DNA from: Hypholoma sublateritium FD-334 SS-4
Lineage: Eukaryota; Basidiomycota; Agaricomycetes; Agaricales; Strophariaceae
NCBI GenBank assembly: GCA_000827495.1
Contig: KN817525.1
Span: forward strand, 118,505 to 182,504
Length of the DNA: 64,000 nucleotides
Reading direction: 5' to 3'
How positions within the stretch are numbered: the stretch's first letter is position 1; every line of letters begins with the position of its first letter. Below, in pieces: positions 1 through 11,800 of the stretch. Below the pieces are notes generated by a model. The model searched no databases, was not told where the DNA came from, and worked only from the letters and a program-made list of their open reading frames with translations. Position numbers and translations under genes: made by a program.

Positions 1-299
1 TCCTTTGTCGCGCGTGAGATATTGAGAAGATCGAGTGGCTCAAGGTGACCGAAGATTTCCAAGAGAACATCGAAAGGGAGCTCCGTCATCGCCTTTAGTT
101 TTCCCCTCCTCCCTTTGATCTTTCGGAAGTCGTCTTGTCTAGGCACAGAAGCATCGGTGTCTTGCTGTTTTCCAGTCTTTTGCTTCTTCACTGGACGCCG
201 GACGCTTGTGACTTTCGAAGCTGCTAATCCCGCGGTGGCAACTTCAGCGGCGCGGCGCTCCCTTTCTGCAATTCGAGCTGACGGCGCGCGAGGAGCCAT
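1..299 (-). CDS. F-box protein, 5' part only (gene runs off the left edge)
   Basis: Read on the minus strand from an ATG at 297-299, this is an open frame of 99 codons that leaves the window at position 1 without a stop. The first ~65 residues are basic and rich in Ala, Arg and Lys, with a nuclear-localisation-like stretch (RRPVKKQK). They are followed by LPFDVLLEIFGHLEPLDLL, a clear F-box consensus (LP.E.L..IF..L...DLL). F-box proteins of the SCF ubiquitin ligase bind Skp1 through this motif and the substrate through the C-terminal part, which lies outside the window. Agaricomycetes carry hundreds of such proteins, so the target cannot be named. The family call is firm; the function is open. 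Confidence 0.8.
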   Translation of the reverse strand, partial: MAPRAPSARIAERERRAAEVATAGLAASKVTSVRRPVKKQKTGKQQDTDASVPRQDDFRKIKGRRGKLKAMTELPFDVLLEIFGHLEPLDLLNISRATK

Positions 300-814
300 A
301 GTATATGGGTTCCCAGAGATGTGTTTTGGGCGGGCTATAAGTAGTTGTACACTGAGTGGTGCGGCTGCAAGCCCGGCTCGGGAGCCGTTCCGAAGCTTCG
401 AGGTGTTGAAACGTAGCAGTCATCACTGGAGTGATAGCCGAGACCGACTCATCTGCCACTTATAGCAACCCCGCCCCTCTTGGCATCCGCCTACTCCCCG
501 AATCCCGACAGCGAGCAGCCAAGTCATCGGCTGTTGGAAATCAGTCGGGATGAAGTCAGAATGAACACTTTTTTGAGTCACCGCCTGACTAAATTCCACG
601 GCGACGCAGGTGCCGTCAAACTACATGAACATTGACAAGCTCAAGGTAGGCGCGGACGCGATCATAAGTACAGTCAAAGCCGCAGAGAAGAAGGAAAATA
701 ACTATGGTAGCATCGCAAAACGTTCGTCGCGCACAATTTTAAAACCGATAACTATTTCGACACCGTAGAATACTCAGAATTGAGGCACCATGCCCCGACA
801 CCAATGAAATCCGC

Positions 815-1363
815 TCAGAGGTTGAGGGTGATGGGAGAGCATCCGAGGGAGATGAGGGTGCCGCCGCTTGAAGTTCCAGAAGGACCCTAATAGCCAATGA
901 TTCAGCGGATGAAATTCGAGAAAAGGGTTCATTCTCACGAAGTTATTTCCACTGCAGCAGAGGGTCTGCTGGGTACATTTGTTGCCAGAGCCGACACCAA
1001 CGACGCTGATAGGAGTGCATTCCAATCCGACGATAGCGCCAGCGAGGGCTTCGAGACCCAGTAGACCAAGAAGCGTAGACACGAGTTCCCCGGTGCTACT
1101 AGACTGCATAAAAACTGAGTATGCGGTGCTATGGCACATATCCAATAAGCACTACTGACAGTGGAAGTCGTGGTGGAATTGCAGCATTGGATGTCGCCAC
1201 TGTTGCAGGTCGTGGGGGGGTCGTTCCGGACTTCGACCTACAGAATTTAAACCAATAAACATACTGAACAGTTAATATTGTACAAATTTAGGCGACATAC
1301 CAGAGGGTTCGCAACGGCGAGGAGAGGAAGAGCGAGTGTAACGAAAGACTTGAAAGCGAGCAT
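815..1363 (-). CDS. Class I hydrophobin, 4 exons
   Basis: This encodes a secreted amphipathic wall-coating protein that self-assembles at air-water interfaces on hyphae and fruit bodies. Four exons joined through three short introns (about 50-65 nt, GT...AG) give 125 residues. Residues 1-19 form a signal peptide (MLAFKSFVTLALPLLAVA). The eight hydrophobin cysteines all appear: C-x6-CC near residues 32-40, then C-x13-C-x5-CC near 76-97, and a last C at about 118 followed by SPITLNL. The spacing (35 residues between CC and the next C, 20 before the last) fits class I. A TATA box lies about 92 nt upstream of the ATG. Single open frames show only the third exon, so a naive ORF call would miss this gene. 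The acceptor of intron 2 was chosen to keep the frame (tgcag rather than the earlier ctcag). Confidence 0.92.
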
Positions 1364-1454
1364 CTTGGAAATCGAAGGGTTTGGCTGAAGGAACGAGTAC
1401 AAGAGAAATAGACGAGGTGAATTGTCTGAAGAATAGCTGCCATTTCAGCTCCCC

Positions 1455-1460
1455 TTTATA
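1455..1460 (-). promoter_or_regulatory. TATA box of the hydrophobin gene
   Basis: On the minus strand the sequence reads CTATAAAGG, a good TATA match, 92 nt upstream of the hydrophobin start codon. Strongly expressed fungal hydrophobins usually have TATA promoters. This is a motif match only. Confidence 0.5.
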
Positions 1461-2223
1461 GGTGTGCGCACAGCGTACTGACGGCTGGCGGCGACCATGT
1501 TTAAGCTTAAAGTCCAAATCTGAAGGATCAAGAAGTCAGAGAGGATTCCGAATAAAAACGGACAATTACCGTCAAAGACTGTCCAACTAGGCGAGTCTGG
1601 ACCAGATACAAATCTGCGTCGTCGGCAGCAGCTTCTCGGAGACGGCGACGGGAGGTTGTAATCTATTTTTCGTGATCTTCTCCTAAGACGGATATTATCG
1701 CCCTGAAAGCTGCCAGACCTGCCGTTCACTGGAGCGACTGCGATGCAGATTAATGACTTTGTGACGTTAAATCGCGCAAATTTTAGCTTGTTTAGATTGG
1801 TGTCTGGACAGAACTCCAAAAGCTGGCAAAGGAATAGACATGCGGGAAGTTGAGAAGGTGGCGCATTCTGATAGAGGCCGGGTTGTGCTGACGAGGATTT
1901 TACTAGGCTCGGCCTCAAATAAGTGTAGTTGATGAATAAAGGGCAGATGTCGTCGTAGTCGAAAGCGCGCTGTACAGCTGTGAACGAGGTTTGTTTTTCG
2001 AGGCTCAGGCCGCAGGCGTAGCCCAGATCGGGCAATAGCTGACACAAATTTGGCACTGCCGACGCTTGAACAAGGTTTTCAATTCCCCTATCCGAGAAGA
2101 TGTTCCGTCTACTATGACCATAAATTGGAAGCATAACTGGCACACACATATAATTTGTCCAATAAATAAGGTATATAATTACACCACCTTTTCCGTCTCC
2201 GTCTCCACCCCGGACCAGGCACG
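1461..2223. other. Intergenic region upstream of hydrophobin; no supported gene
   Basis: This is the presumed hydrophobin promoter, ending at the CTF18 stop codon. A minus-strand frame stays open from inside the last CTF18 exons through to 1445, but its beginning is an out-of-frame shadow of CTF18. The rest has no recognisable domain, no splice-supported start and a composition unlike the neighbouring proteins. Confidence 0.5.
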
Positions 2224-5200
2224 TCATATAAACATGTTGACTTTGACGGGTTTCCGTACTGCTGCAGAGTTGCCTTCGAGAAATTTGTAGCTGACGCGAT
2301 ATTTTCTCTCTACGTTTTTCCTTTCCGCGGCTTTGGTTGAGCTTGCCGACGGGACAGTAATCAGACGTCCGAAGAAATCTGTCGGGGGCTGGACACGAGA
2401 CTGTTGGCAACTATTCTTGGGGTGAATCTGAAAAGGCTTACCTTGTCAGCGATATCCCGATTATCAACCTTCGCTCGTTTGTTCGGACGCTCATCCTCGT
2501 CGTCTGCATCTCCCCTGGCAGATGGCGTTAAGGAGGGATTCTGGTGGAGATGGAAGAGTACCTACCTCGATTTGCCGAAGAAATCGTGTTTTCCTCGTTT
2601 GCCTTTCTCGACATAGTCCGTTGTCCGGGAAAGGAGCTTAGCATCGATCTGTGAACATCAGTACACAGGGGTCAATGTCCAAGTCGAACTAGCCTTTACC
2701 TCTTCAGAGACGAGGTGGCGAACTGCGTAGCGCGAGACGGTGATGTCGGTCGCTCGTTTTCCGTCGTAGGTCACGAAAACGTCAATAGGACTAGAAGGTC
2801 TGTCAGCGGGTGCCTCAAAGAATAACAGCAGCAACCCACGGATCCAGACGATAGGAGAGAGTTCCGTCCTCTGCTCGTTCTTGCACAAATCGGAGTTCCA
2901 GCGAGGACATAACATCAACCAAGCGATTCATCAAGGCCTTCTCCTGCGGTCGAATGATCTGACTGTTAACCTGTGAAAGGGTAAGTGACAGATATACGAT
3001 TTCAAAGGTGTTACGCACAGGTCGCAGAGGTGGCGAGATAATCCTATTGATATACGGCGCAAACTCTACTTGTAAGATTGGGCTGCTTAGCAGGTGCCTG
3101 AAATCACCACCGTGTCGAATGGTAGCGCTGCGTAGACATTTATTCAGGGTTTTGAATATTTCCTCGTTACTTCGCGTTAAAGTCATATGCTAGTCATCGC
3201 GTCAAGCAGGCGTCCAAAAAAAATAGTCCATGAGACGCACCTCCCAGTCTGCCTGATTCCTCTCCACTCGCTCCCCGCTCCTTTCCTGGAAAAGGGGATA
3301 GAACGGCACGAGAGTATACGGAAGATACTGAATCAGTGCAAAATCGCCATCAGCGTACATGGCAGACGAAAACTGGTCAAAGGTAGTCAGCCAGCCAATC
3401 CCCTGTTCATGTCTGTGAAGATTTGCATCGTGGCGCCGCCTTGTGGCGTAGTGGCCAAAGCAACCTACACGTAAAGTGGTATCAGCCAAGCCCCTGTGAT
3501 ATCTATTAGATGGTACTCACCCGAGGCGATAGCAGCGTCTCGGCCTGCCCCACCGACTTCATGACTTAATCGACCGACATAGCGAGCTTCCTCCTCCTCG
3601 GTGAGACCCAATTCGCGCACTCGCTTCTTCTGCAAGGGCGAGAAGAGATTGTTGAGGACGGAGTGGACGGTAGAATCCGTCTCTTTCATCCCTACAGTTG
3701 CTTTACGGACAACATGTTCAGTTACATCTTCGCCACGCGTCTTGACAAACTAATACGGCTTCAGCCAACAATTTAGTTTCGTAATGATCATCACTCGCAC
3801 CTGCAGCGTATTCAAACATCCTCGTAGATCCCCTTTTGCAACGCCGACCAATGTGTTTAGTGCTCTTGCGTCAGCTTTCATTCCTTCCAGGCTGCACACT
3901 TCCTTCAACATTTTAACGAGATGGACATCCGCGGGTCTGTTGAATCTGATTTGCAACACATGGGGCCGCAGCTTAGCCAGGGAGGAGGCGTTATGATCAT
4001 TACAAATGCAGATTATGGGCCGCAGAAGGGGACGGGGGGTGTGCCCTTTGTTCTGCCCTGAGCGTTCTGTGCATTATGGATCAGAAAGAATACCAACTAG
4101 AATATTGATAAAGCAACCTTTTCGCCGCGGCTTCACAAATATCAATTGAACTAGCTTGTGTATGAATGTATTGGACTGTATGAGATAATCAGTTGCATAT
4201 TCTGGACAGGTAATTTTTTGGCCACACATTATCACCAGCGCCGGTGGCCCCGTCAATTTCATCTATCACAAGCAAAACAGGTTTCGTGCTCCCGATTGCA
4301 GAGCCAGACTCTAAAGCAGGACGAATTCGGTCATCAACAATAGATCCCGACCGCGCGTCGCTAAAGACAGAATGAGCGATAGGAATGTGCTACATTTTTG
4401 CAGCTTACCTTGCATTGATTTCCATCACTTCGTATCCTGCTTGACGTGCGACAACGTGAGCCAGAGTTGTTTTCCCAAGACCTGGAGGACCTGATAGTAG
4501 GAGGATCTAGTAACAGGACAACAATGAGCACAGTTCCATTTCCATTGCTATGACTATGAACCCACCTTTTCTTTCGGTCGACGAAATGGGTCCGTGTTAA
4601 CCTCCTCCTCGTCATCTCGGCTTCGTTTTTTGCCTTTTGATTTCCCAAAAACACAAAAATCCCACTCCTTGACCCACGCCATTGCATCTCTGGCGACCTT
4701 TTCATTTCCAACAAGGTCTGTAAACTTGTGCGGTCGATATCTATCCACCCAAAGCGTTTCATCCGACTCCTGTACCGCATTACTAGTATTCGAGGTTTGG
4801 CGGTGGAGTTGCTCGTCACTTTTGCTTGCGGTTAGAGAGCGAACACAATGGATGCACCGTGGATACTCACACTCGCATGAGATTTGTAGCAGTGGTTGCC
4901 GACAGTTTATCCAATAACCTATGGATTGGGATGTCGAGGAGCTTCCCCATTGAGGAAGAGGAAGTGTTGACCTGGCCCAATTTCCGGTTAGCACAATCAG
5001 AGACAAGATAAATACAATAGCCATACGTTAGAGATTGCAGAGAACACTTTGGGTTTCCGCCTTATGAAGATATTTTTGCCATCAAATGTTGTCGCTCGGA
5101 CGTTTGATCGTGGTATAGATGGTAGGGTGCGTGTGCTGCTTGTCGATGCTTGCTGGTGAGAGTAGGAAGAGTCCGCCAGACCAAAAGCTTCGGCGACACT

Positions 5201-5636
5201 TGGAAGATCGAAATCTACACCTGCATGAGAAGCATATTGCTGGATGAGTTTAGCGCCCATACCTCGGGATGAAGATGGCCAGGTCGTATTTGAGTTGATG
5301 TGAGTTTCTGCACGAATAGTCAGTATCTGTAGGGTGACTGAAACGGACACACAAACCAGTAGTCGTAGTCTGGGCTGACAATAGACCGTTGCTAACAAAG
5401 GAGGACGAAGACGCGATGCTTCCATCCAATGGGGATGCAGCATCCAGCCTAGCATGAGCCAAGTTCTTAGGTAGAGTTTCCATGTCTTCTGTCGCGGCTT
5501 CTGCATCGGGAGCGATAGGGCCATTAAGCAGGCCGTTGGACATGAATTGTGCCGTAGATTCTGCTACATCTTTAGATGATTGCACCGTGCTCAAGGGAGT
5601 GGCTAAGAGAAGTCCATTGGATACAAACGCCGACAT
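2224..5636 (-). CDS. CTF18: Chromosome transmission fidelity protein 18, large subunit of the alternative PCNA clamp loader
   Basis: Ctf18 replaces Rfc1 in a clamp loader with Rfc2-5, Ctf8 and Dcc1; it loads PCNA during replication and supports sister-chromatid cohesion and the S-phase checkpoint in the nucleus. It is a many-exon gene of roughly 900 residues. N-terminal block: [20 protein letters not shown], the RFC box. AAA+ core: Walker [14 protein letters not shown] and Walker [10 protein letters not shown]. Middle: [17 protein letters not shown] and the collar helices. C-terminus: PTDFFGR and [20 protein letters not shown] just before the stop, matching the conserved Ctf18 tail that holds Ctf8-Dcc1. 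The start was set at the first ATG of the open frame ([10 protein letters not shown]). The N-terminus has a three-fold SNGLL repeat (see findings). It diverges from the Bud27-like gene with about 260 nt between start codons. Individual exon borders in the middle were not all fixed. Confidence 0.9.
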
Positions 5637-5894
5637 CTTGATGGAGAGTGAAAACACGTCCCAGTCGCGTAGATTGGGTCTTGGAAGCCGTTGGTCGTTG
5701 GTTGGTCGGGGACGGTGTGGGTGTGACAGCAACAGTCGCGTCGGTCACGACCATGCCCCGTGTGACTTTGATGCGCGTCTAGGCTCTTAGATCTAGACAC
5801 AAACAAACACTGCTAGTACACTTTCGCCGTGACCACAAAGTCGGTGGCAGTTGATAATTCAGCGGCTGCTTTGTGCTGCATTATTCTCTCTCAA

Positions 5895-8166
5895 ATGGCC
5901 CAACCTCAAGGCAGAACGACAAATCTGAATGATGGAAGCCAAGAATGTATACTCTTCCACTACTTACCCCGCGATACATACTGACCTCATCAATCTAATT
6001 ATCGACAGCTATGCGCGCTCTCATTCAGTCGCTTCTTCCAGAGGCCTCGCTGAACGCAGACGGAAAATTCAATGGAGATGTTGTAGAGAGGCTCACTGAA
6101 AAACTGTCTCAATTTGTAGGGCCTGAAGCGGTCCAAAACTACAAGGAGGGTCGCAATGAGAGGGGTGAGGTATGCTCTTGCTCCTCACCATACCGGCACG
6201 GCTGCTCAGACTTTTCCTTAGCTCGTAAATGAAGAGGGCCTGCCCATAATCGATATAAATGAGCCGGTTTCCCTTGCCACGAAGTTGCGCAGCTCAGGAT
6301 CTATTCCACCTTTAGCTACGGTGGAGCCTCTACTTCCGCTAGCTACTCTGCCGCCTCCGGCTCGAGATCGACTTCGCGAACGACGTAATCGCATTCTGGA
6401 TATACTAGAACAGGAAGAACAACAAGAAGAATTACGGCAAGCGGAGGGAGAAGAAGAGGCGCTGCAAAAGCGCAGAGAGGATGCTATGAAAGAAAAGGAC
6501 AAGAAAAAAGAGGCAAGAGAACTCCAGAAGAAAATGGGGCGTGCGTTACTGCAGACCATCGGAAAGGACAAGCAAAAGGAAGAAGAAGAAAGGGAGGCGC
6601 AACGTCTCCGAGATGAAGAAGCAGACAAACGTAGATCCCCGTCTATAAAGAAGAAAACTGTGGCTTTTGCTGAATCACCGGATATTGCTGACGAAGACGG
6701 AAGCAAAAAGTCTGTGGCTGAAGATTGGGGAGATGTTGTCCCCGCGCGGCTTCAAGGAACGAAGCGTCCGACTCTGCTGTCGCAAGCGCTGCTCGATAGG
6801 CACCCAATGAAGATGTCGGTCGTGGAACGGGTTCCTGGAGGCCAGCCTACCATGCCCAAAACATCACCTACCCCGTGGCAGCGTCTGAAGGAACCTGTGG
6901 ACTCTGACGACGAGTCTGATCAAGAACAGGACGGAAATTCGGACGAAGAGGATACCGATGTCGATGCCGAGCCTCTTCTCGACGCAGACGCAGTCGACCT
7001 TGACTACGCCCAACATCAACGCGAAATTGCCTTGCAGTACTACCAAAAACGAAATGCAATCGGACAGACAGCGGCAGCGGCAATGATGAACCATTCGCAT
7101 GACGCTGACGAGGATAAGGTTAGTCTTTTGAGTTTTCTTCCCGCCTTTAATTATCGAGGTCTAATTTCCGTCCCCACGTCAGCATGCGCCTAATCCCGAT
7201 ATCGTGCCGGATTCCTCGAAACCAGAAATTTCGCAGTTCAAAGCCAACCGAATCGCTTCTGCTTACGGCGAGTCGATTCCCACCGAGGCAACCACAACGT
7301 CATTGGCTGGATCGGTGCTTCCTGCCTCGTCAACGCGGACAATCCAACGCGCAATTCGGACAGGAAAACTGGACGACACAGGTAAGCTCGTCGGCGGCGA
7401 GGATGACAGCGCCAGCGAAGAGGAAGACCAAGGCCTCCAGGAGGTGCTCGATCTCCTGCGCAAAGGCGAAGTGTATAACCTCGGCCCTGACGGCAAGTAC
7501 ATCCACGCCGTACGCCCCACCCCCGGCGCCAGTCCCTTGCAATCCACCCAGACCACCGACGGCGCAGGCGCGTCGTCGTCATCCGCCAGCGAACAGCAAC
7601 AAGCTCCCGTCGCACCCCCGAGCATGCGCAGCAAGACGTCGAAGTTCAAGGCTTCGCTTGCGGCAGCCGGACGGCCTGCTGCTGCGTCGTCTTCAACGCT
7701 CGTCGCTCCCAGCGCCTCGGGCTCCGACCTCCCCTCGCCCTCGACGACGCCCGTGTCGCACGCCGGGCGCTCGTCGCCCAAAACGGCGACTCCGCCCCCT
7801 GTGGGCGCTGTGGTACCCGAGCGCGTGCATTCTCCATTCATCAAGTCGCCCAGTCCCGCGAAGTCGCCTGCGCCGCCAGCGCACGCGTTCTCGATGATCG
7901 TCGACTCGCCTTCCTTCCCGATGCCACAGGGATACCAGCCGTACGCTGCCGCCAGCGCCGCGGCGTCCGCGCCGATGGTCATCTCATCGCCTTCTTTTCC
8001 GGCACCGCCAAGCGCGCGGCGGCCAGACCGTCCGCCGCAAGTGCTCGCCACTCGTGTTACGGAGTCGAGGCCTGCAACACAACAACCTGCTGGGCAGGGT
8101 AATGGAGATTCGACGACGCCCGGACCAGAAAGGAAAGTGTCGCGGTTCAAGGCGGAAAGGATGTGA
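5895..8166 (+). CDS. Bud27/URI-like protein with FKA/DUF3835-type repeats, no visible prefoldin domain
   Basis: Four exons (introns 5947-6008, ~6170-6221, ~7119-7183) join in frame to about 695 residues. A helical N-terminal region (MRALIQSLLP...VVERLTEKLSQFVG) is followed by NEEGLPIIDINEP and a long Glu/Lys coiled coil (genome ~6380-6640). After this come SVAEDWGDVVPARL, an acidic DSDDESDQEQDGNSDEED tract and a Ser/Pro/Ala-rich tail. Three short motifs of one type occur: ISQFKANRIA, TSKFKASLAA and, at the very end, VSRFKAERM, as in the C-terminal DUF3835 region of Bud27/URI proteins. URI proteins are prefoldin-like chaperones that help assemble RNA polymerases. The prefoldin helices expected at the N-terminus are not seen, so the link rests on the tail motifs and the acidic/coiled-coil layout. 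The splice model is good; the function is tentative. Confidence 0.65.
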
Positions 8167-8819
8167 ACGCACCTGCATTTTTGTAACAATATACACTTGC
8201 TTGGTTTTCTGTAATATGTACGGCTTCTTGCCCGAGCTGCGCCCCAGGGTGATCACACGATACTCAACAAAATTAATAGCATGCAATCGACATAGTACGG
8301 GGAAGGAGATAGATACGTAACCGGTATATGTATTGACCAGTCAACCCGCAGCAAACCAACAGCATACTTTCTGCACATAAAATAATATAAAAAGGCGTGG
8401 CTGAATCTCAAATTACACACCCTCGGCCAAAATCGTACGTCAAAATTTCTTGCTATCAGGTGTGCTCTGGATCTGAATTCCGATCGTCTTTGTACAAGTT
8501 CAATATCCAAATATGCTGCAGATTGCTTGAGTTAAGATACATTGTACGGAGAAATCGACAGAAGCCCTTGTTGTCCTAAGCAAATGTAGAGTTGTGGCAA
8601 AAATAATTGAAATAAGCTAAGTGTAATCGAAAAAAGGCAATAAAAGGGAAGGCAGGTACTTAAAGGAGGATGGATAATACAGAAAGAGCGGCAGTAGATA
8701 AAAAAGCACGTCGCGACCAGATATAATCTGCGGTGCGGGGCAAGCATAGAAAATAAATACAGATGTAATGCAGCCAATGAGTCAGACAAACCGGCAGACC
8801 GGGTTCAAGCTTTAACGTA
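8167..8819. other. Convergent intergenic region, nothing recognised
   Basis: AT-rich spacer between the convergent 3' ends of the Bud27-like gene and the kinase gene. It presumably holds both 3' UTRs. No ORF with a domain, no tRNA and no repeat of note. Confidence 0.5.
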
Positions 8820-11800
8820 TCAGTATCTAGTAAGCAGATCTTCTAGAGACTCGACGACTTGGGTTATGGTGGGGCGGTCCTGATGCTCATGAGCCCACAT
8901 GCGTTCAATGAGATCGACAAGTTCTGGACACCACTGTTTTCGCAGCCCACTAATAGAGGGGCTAGATAAAGATACGTCAAGAAGCGTAGAGAAAGCTTGA
9001 GTATACAAGACTCACCGCTGTCGTTTTGCCCCAACGATCTCGTAAATAGCATGCTCGTTCATTCCCTATTCGCACAACATGAGTTGCTGCTAAATGAGCG
9101 CATCGATCACCACATACCTCCCAAGGGAACTTCTTCGTGGGCGCATGCCATTGAAGCATTTCCCAAAACACCATCGCGCATGAAAAGACATCCACCTTGT
9201 GATTGTACTTCGGGTGCGCGTGCCACAGCTCCGGCGCCTGCCAATTGACGGTGCCGACCAAGCTCCGCACCATCGAGCGCGTGGACTGCTTGACCTTGGC
9301 AAGACCAAAATCTGCAATCTTCGCCGTTCCTTTGGCTGTGATGAGGATGTTTGACGACTTGCAGTCGCGGTGGATGATGGAGGGCTTTCTAGTATGGAGG
9401 TATTCTAAGCCGCTGGCAATATCTAACATCATTGACAGCTAAAATAAATGACACGTCGGCGACAGGCAAAAATAAGGACGAGATAAAGAAGACTCACGAC
9501 TTTGTGCAGCGAAGGCGCATTGGTTTGTCGGACATAGTCAAAAAGATCACCATTCGAACAGAGTTCGCTGACAATCATGACCGGGGTCTCCTTGGTATTT
9601 TCAGGGATGCTGACTCCGAGCTAATAATGGAGAAGGCCAATTAATAAAGGTATTCCAAAATAGCGAGGGTAACGCACGAATCGGACTATATTCGGATGGT
9701 TGAACGCTCCGAGCAGCTTCAGCTCCTTGATATCCACTTAGAGGCCACCGTCAGCCGCTGCGCAGATAAAAGGCATGCCATAACTCACTCGCACTGAGCT
9801 GCCCCCTGAACTCTGAGATAGCAATCTTCCTGCCCTTGAACTTGCCAATGAACACATCCTTGAAGCCGCCGCTGCCTATCTTCTCCAGCTTGGTCAGTCG
9901 CTCGGGAGGAATCTCGCGGTCTTCTAAGCCCAGGCTTTCAAGGTCTAGCTCCAGTTCCTCGCTCTCCTTCTCTTTGCCGGGTACGGGGGTGCGAGGCTCG
10001 TCTGTGTGCTGACGATTGGAACGCATTAGGACAGGAGTGCCAGTGCTCGTAGCATCTGAGTGTGTTTTCCGCCGCCGCTTCTTCCCGGAAGATGGTCGAA
10101 CGGTGCCGGCGGAGGAAGGCGACGAAAAGTCGTTGGCTTGTCGGTCTCGCCATTGTAGAAGAGCTTCGGCAAGCTGAGGCTTTGTCCCAGACGGATCGAT
10201 CTCCCTCGTTTCACAGAGGCGGACAAGATCGTCCCGCCGCATGCGGACGAGGGTTTTGGCGGTAGCCACGGTCAGATCAACTATCATAAGACCGTTATAA
10301 CAGGTAGTAATCTCGCAGCAAAGAGCGACATACCGTCATCTTCCATCGCCTCGTCCTCGTCCGTGTCTCCTTCAGCGTCGATGTCGATGCTCTCATTGTC
10401 CTCGGCCTCTTCCCCGTCTACCTCTTCTTCTACCTCCTCTTCTTCCCTCTCATCGTCATCCTCGCCATCGCCTTCCTCTGCTTCATCTGCAACTGACTCT
10501 TCGTCAACGTCCATCTCCACGCACTCCTCCCCGACAATCTTGCCGTTCCGCAGTTTCCGTGGCTCCACCGCAATCGTAGCTTCGTCGTCGTCATCTTGCT
10601 CCGCCGTCTCCTCCTCCACCCCTTCCTCTGTGTTCTCTTCCCCCTCCTCTCCTTCCTCTTCCTCGTCTTCATCACCTTCCTCCTGCACAACATCGTCTTC
10701 CTCCTCATCGTCACCTTCGTTCTCCTCGTCCACTGTCGGCGTGGCCTTCTTCCGTGGCCGTCTTGGGCGTAACCGACTGCGAACAGGTGTGCGGCGTCCG
10801 CGAGGTTCTGGTGGCGGTGTGATCGACGCTGACGAAATCAGCTCATCCACCTCATCCTCTTCCTGTGTTTCCACGCCCTCCTGCTCCTGGATGTCCTCCC
10901 CTTCTCCCTCGTCCTCTAGCAACTGGTCCTCCTCCTCGTGGGCATCCGGTTCCGGGTTCTTGAAGCTCCCGATAAGCCCCTTTGCCCTCCGCATCGGCGT
11001 CACCCGCAGCTTCCGCCCCGTGGCGCCCTCGAATACCTCCGTTGTCCCTCGTGTGTGTGCAGGGCCATCCGCGCTCTTGGGCTTCCGCCGTGGCATCGAC
11101 CGCGCAGCGACCGGCGTCGCTTCTTCGTCCTCCACGTCCTTCTCTTTTTCCCGCTCTACCTCACGGTCTTTACTCCGCAGTCGCCGGGGGCTAGGCTGCC
11201 CTTTCAACTCCGGCTCCGAGTCTTCTAGTTCGGTCAGGTCGCTCTCGAAATCGAGCGCGCTCTCGTGCTTGGTATTAGCGTCTTTCGACGACACCTTTTT
11301 CAGGGGCATCTGGACATGGACTTCGACGGCGTCGCTGAACTCTACCTGTTTCGCCTTGCCTTTGCCCTTGTTTTTGCTATTTATCGAGGTCGAGGCGCTG
11401 GGCACGGGAACGGACATGGACGCCGTTCGGGAGCGCAGGCGGGTGGCCGGTGGCGATAGATTCACTGGCGGTATCGTAGCGCTTGTTGGCGAGTTGCGCG
11501 CTGATGCCCTCCGTCTGGAAAAGATGAGACAAAATGACTTAGAGATACATATGATACACACCTTGTGGAACTCCCTGCCGCTGCTTGGTCCATAACCACC
11601 GTGGTGGAAGCTTTGCGTTTAGAAGGCAAAGGTTTCCGCGCATCTCCCAATCCCAACAGGTTGCCCATCGAGAGACTACGGCTCTTCAATGGGCGCACAG
11701 GCGTCTTCGCGATATCATGTAATGTTACACGTCGCTTGAGCTGATTGCTGCTGGAGGTGGGACGCGAATCCCCTCCATCAGTTTCTTCATCCTCGGCAAA

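Noticed and set aside
618..765. Short plus-strand frame starting MNIDKLK, resembling the start of NAC-beta
   Set aside because: The diagnostic RIGGKGTPRRK block does not follow in any frame or after any plausible splice, so there is no support for a gene or remnant.
10363..11595. 410-codon plus-strand frame rich in Ser
   Set aside because: It is the antisense of the Glu/Asp-rich part of the kinase gene (GAG/GAA/GAT read backwards gives Ser and Leu codons). No domain and no splice logic.
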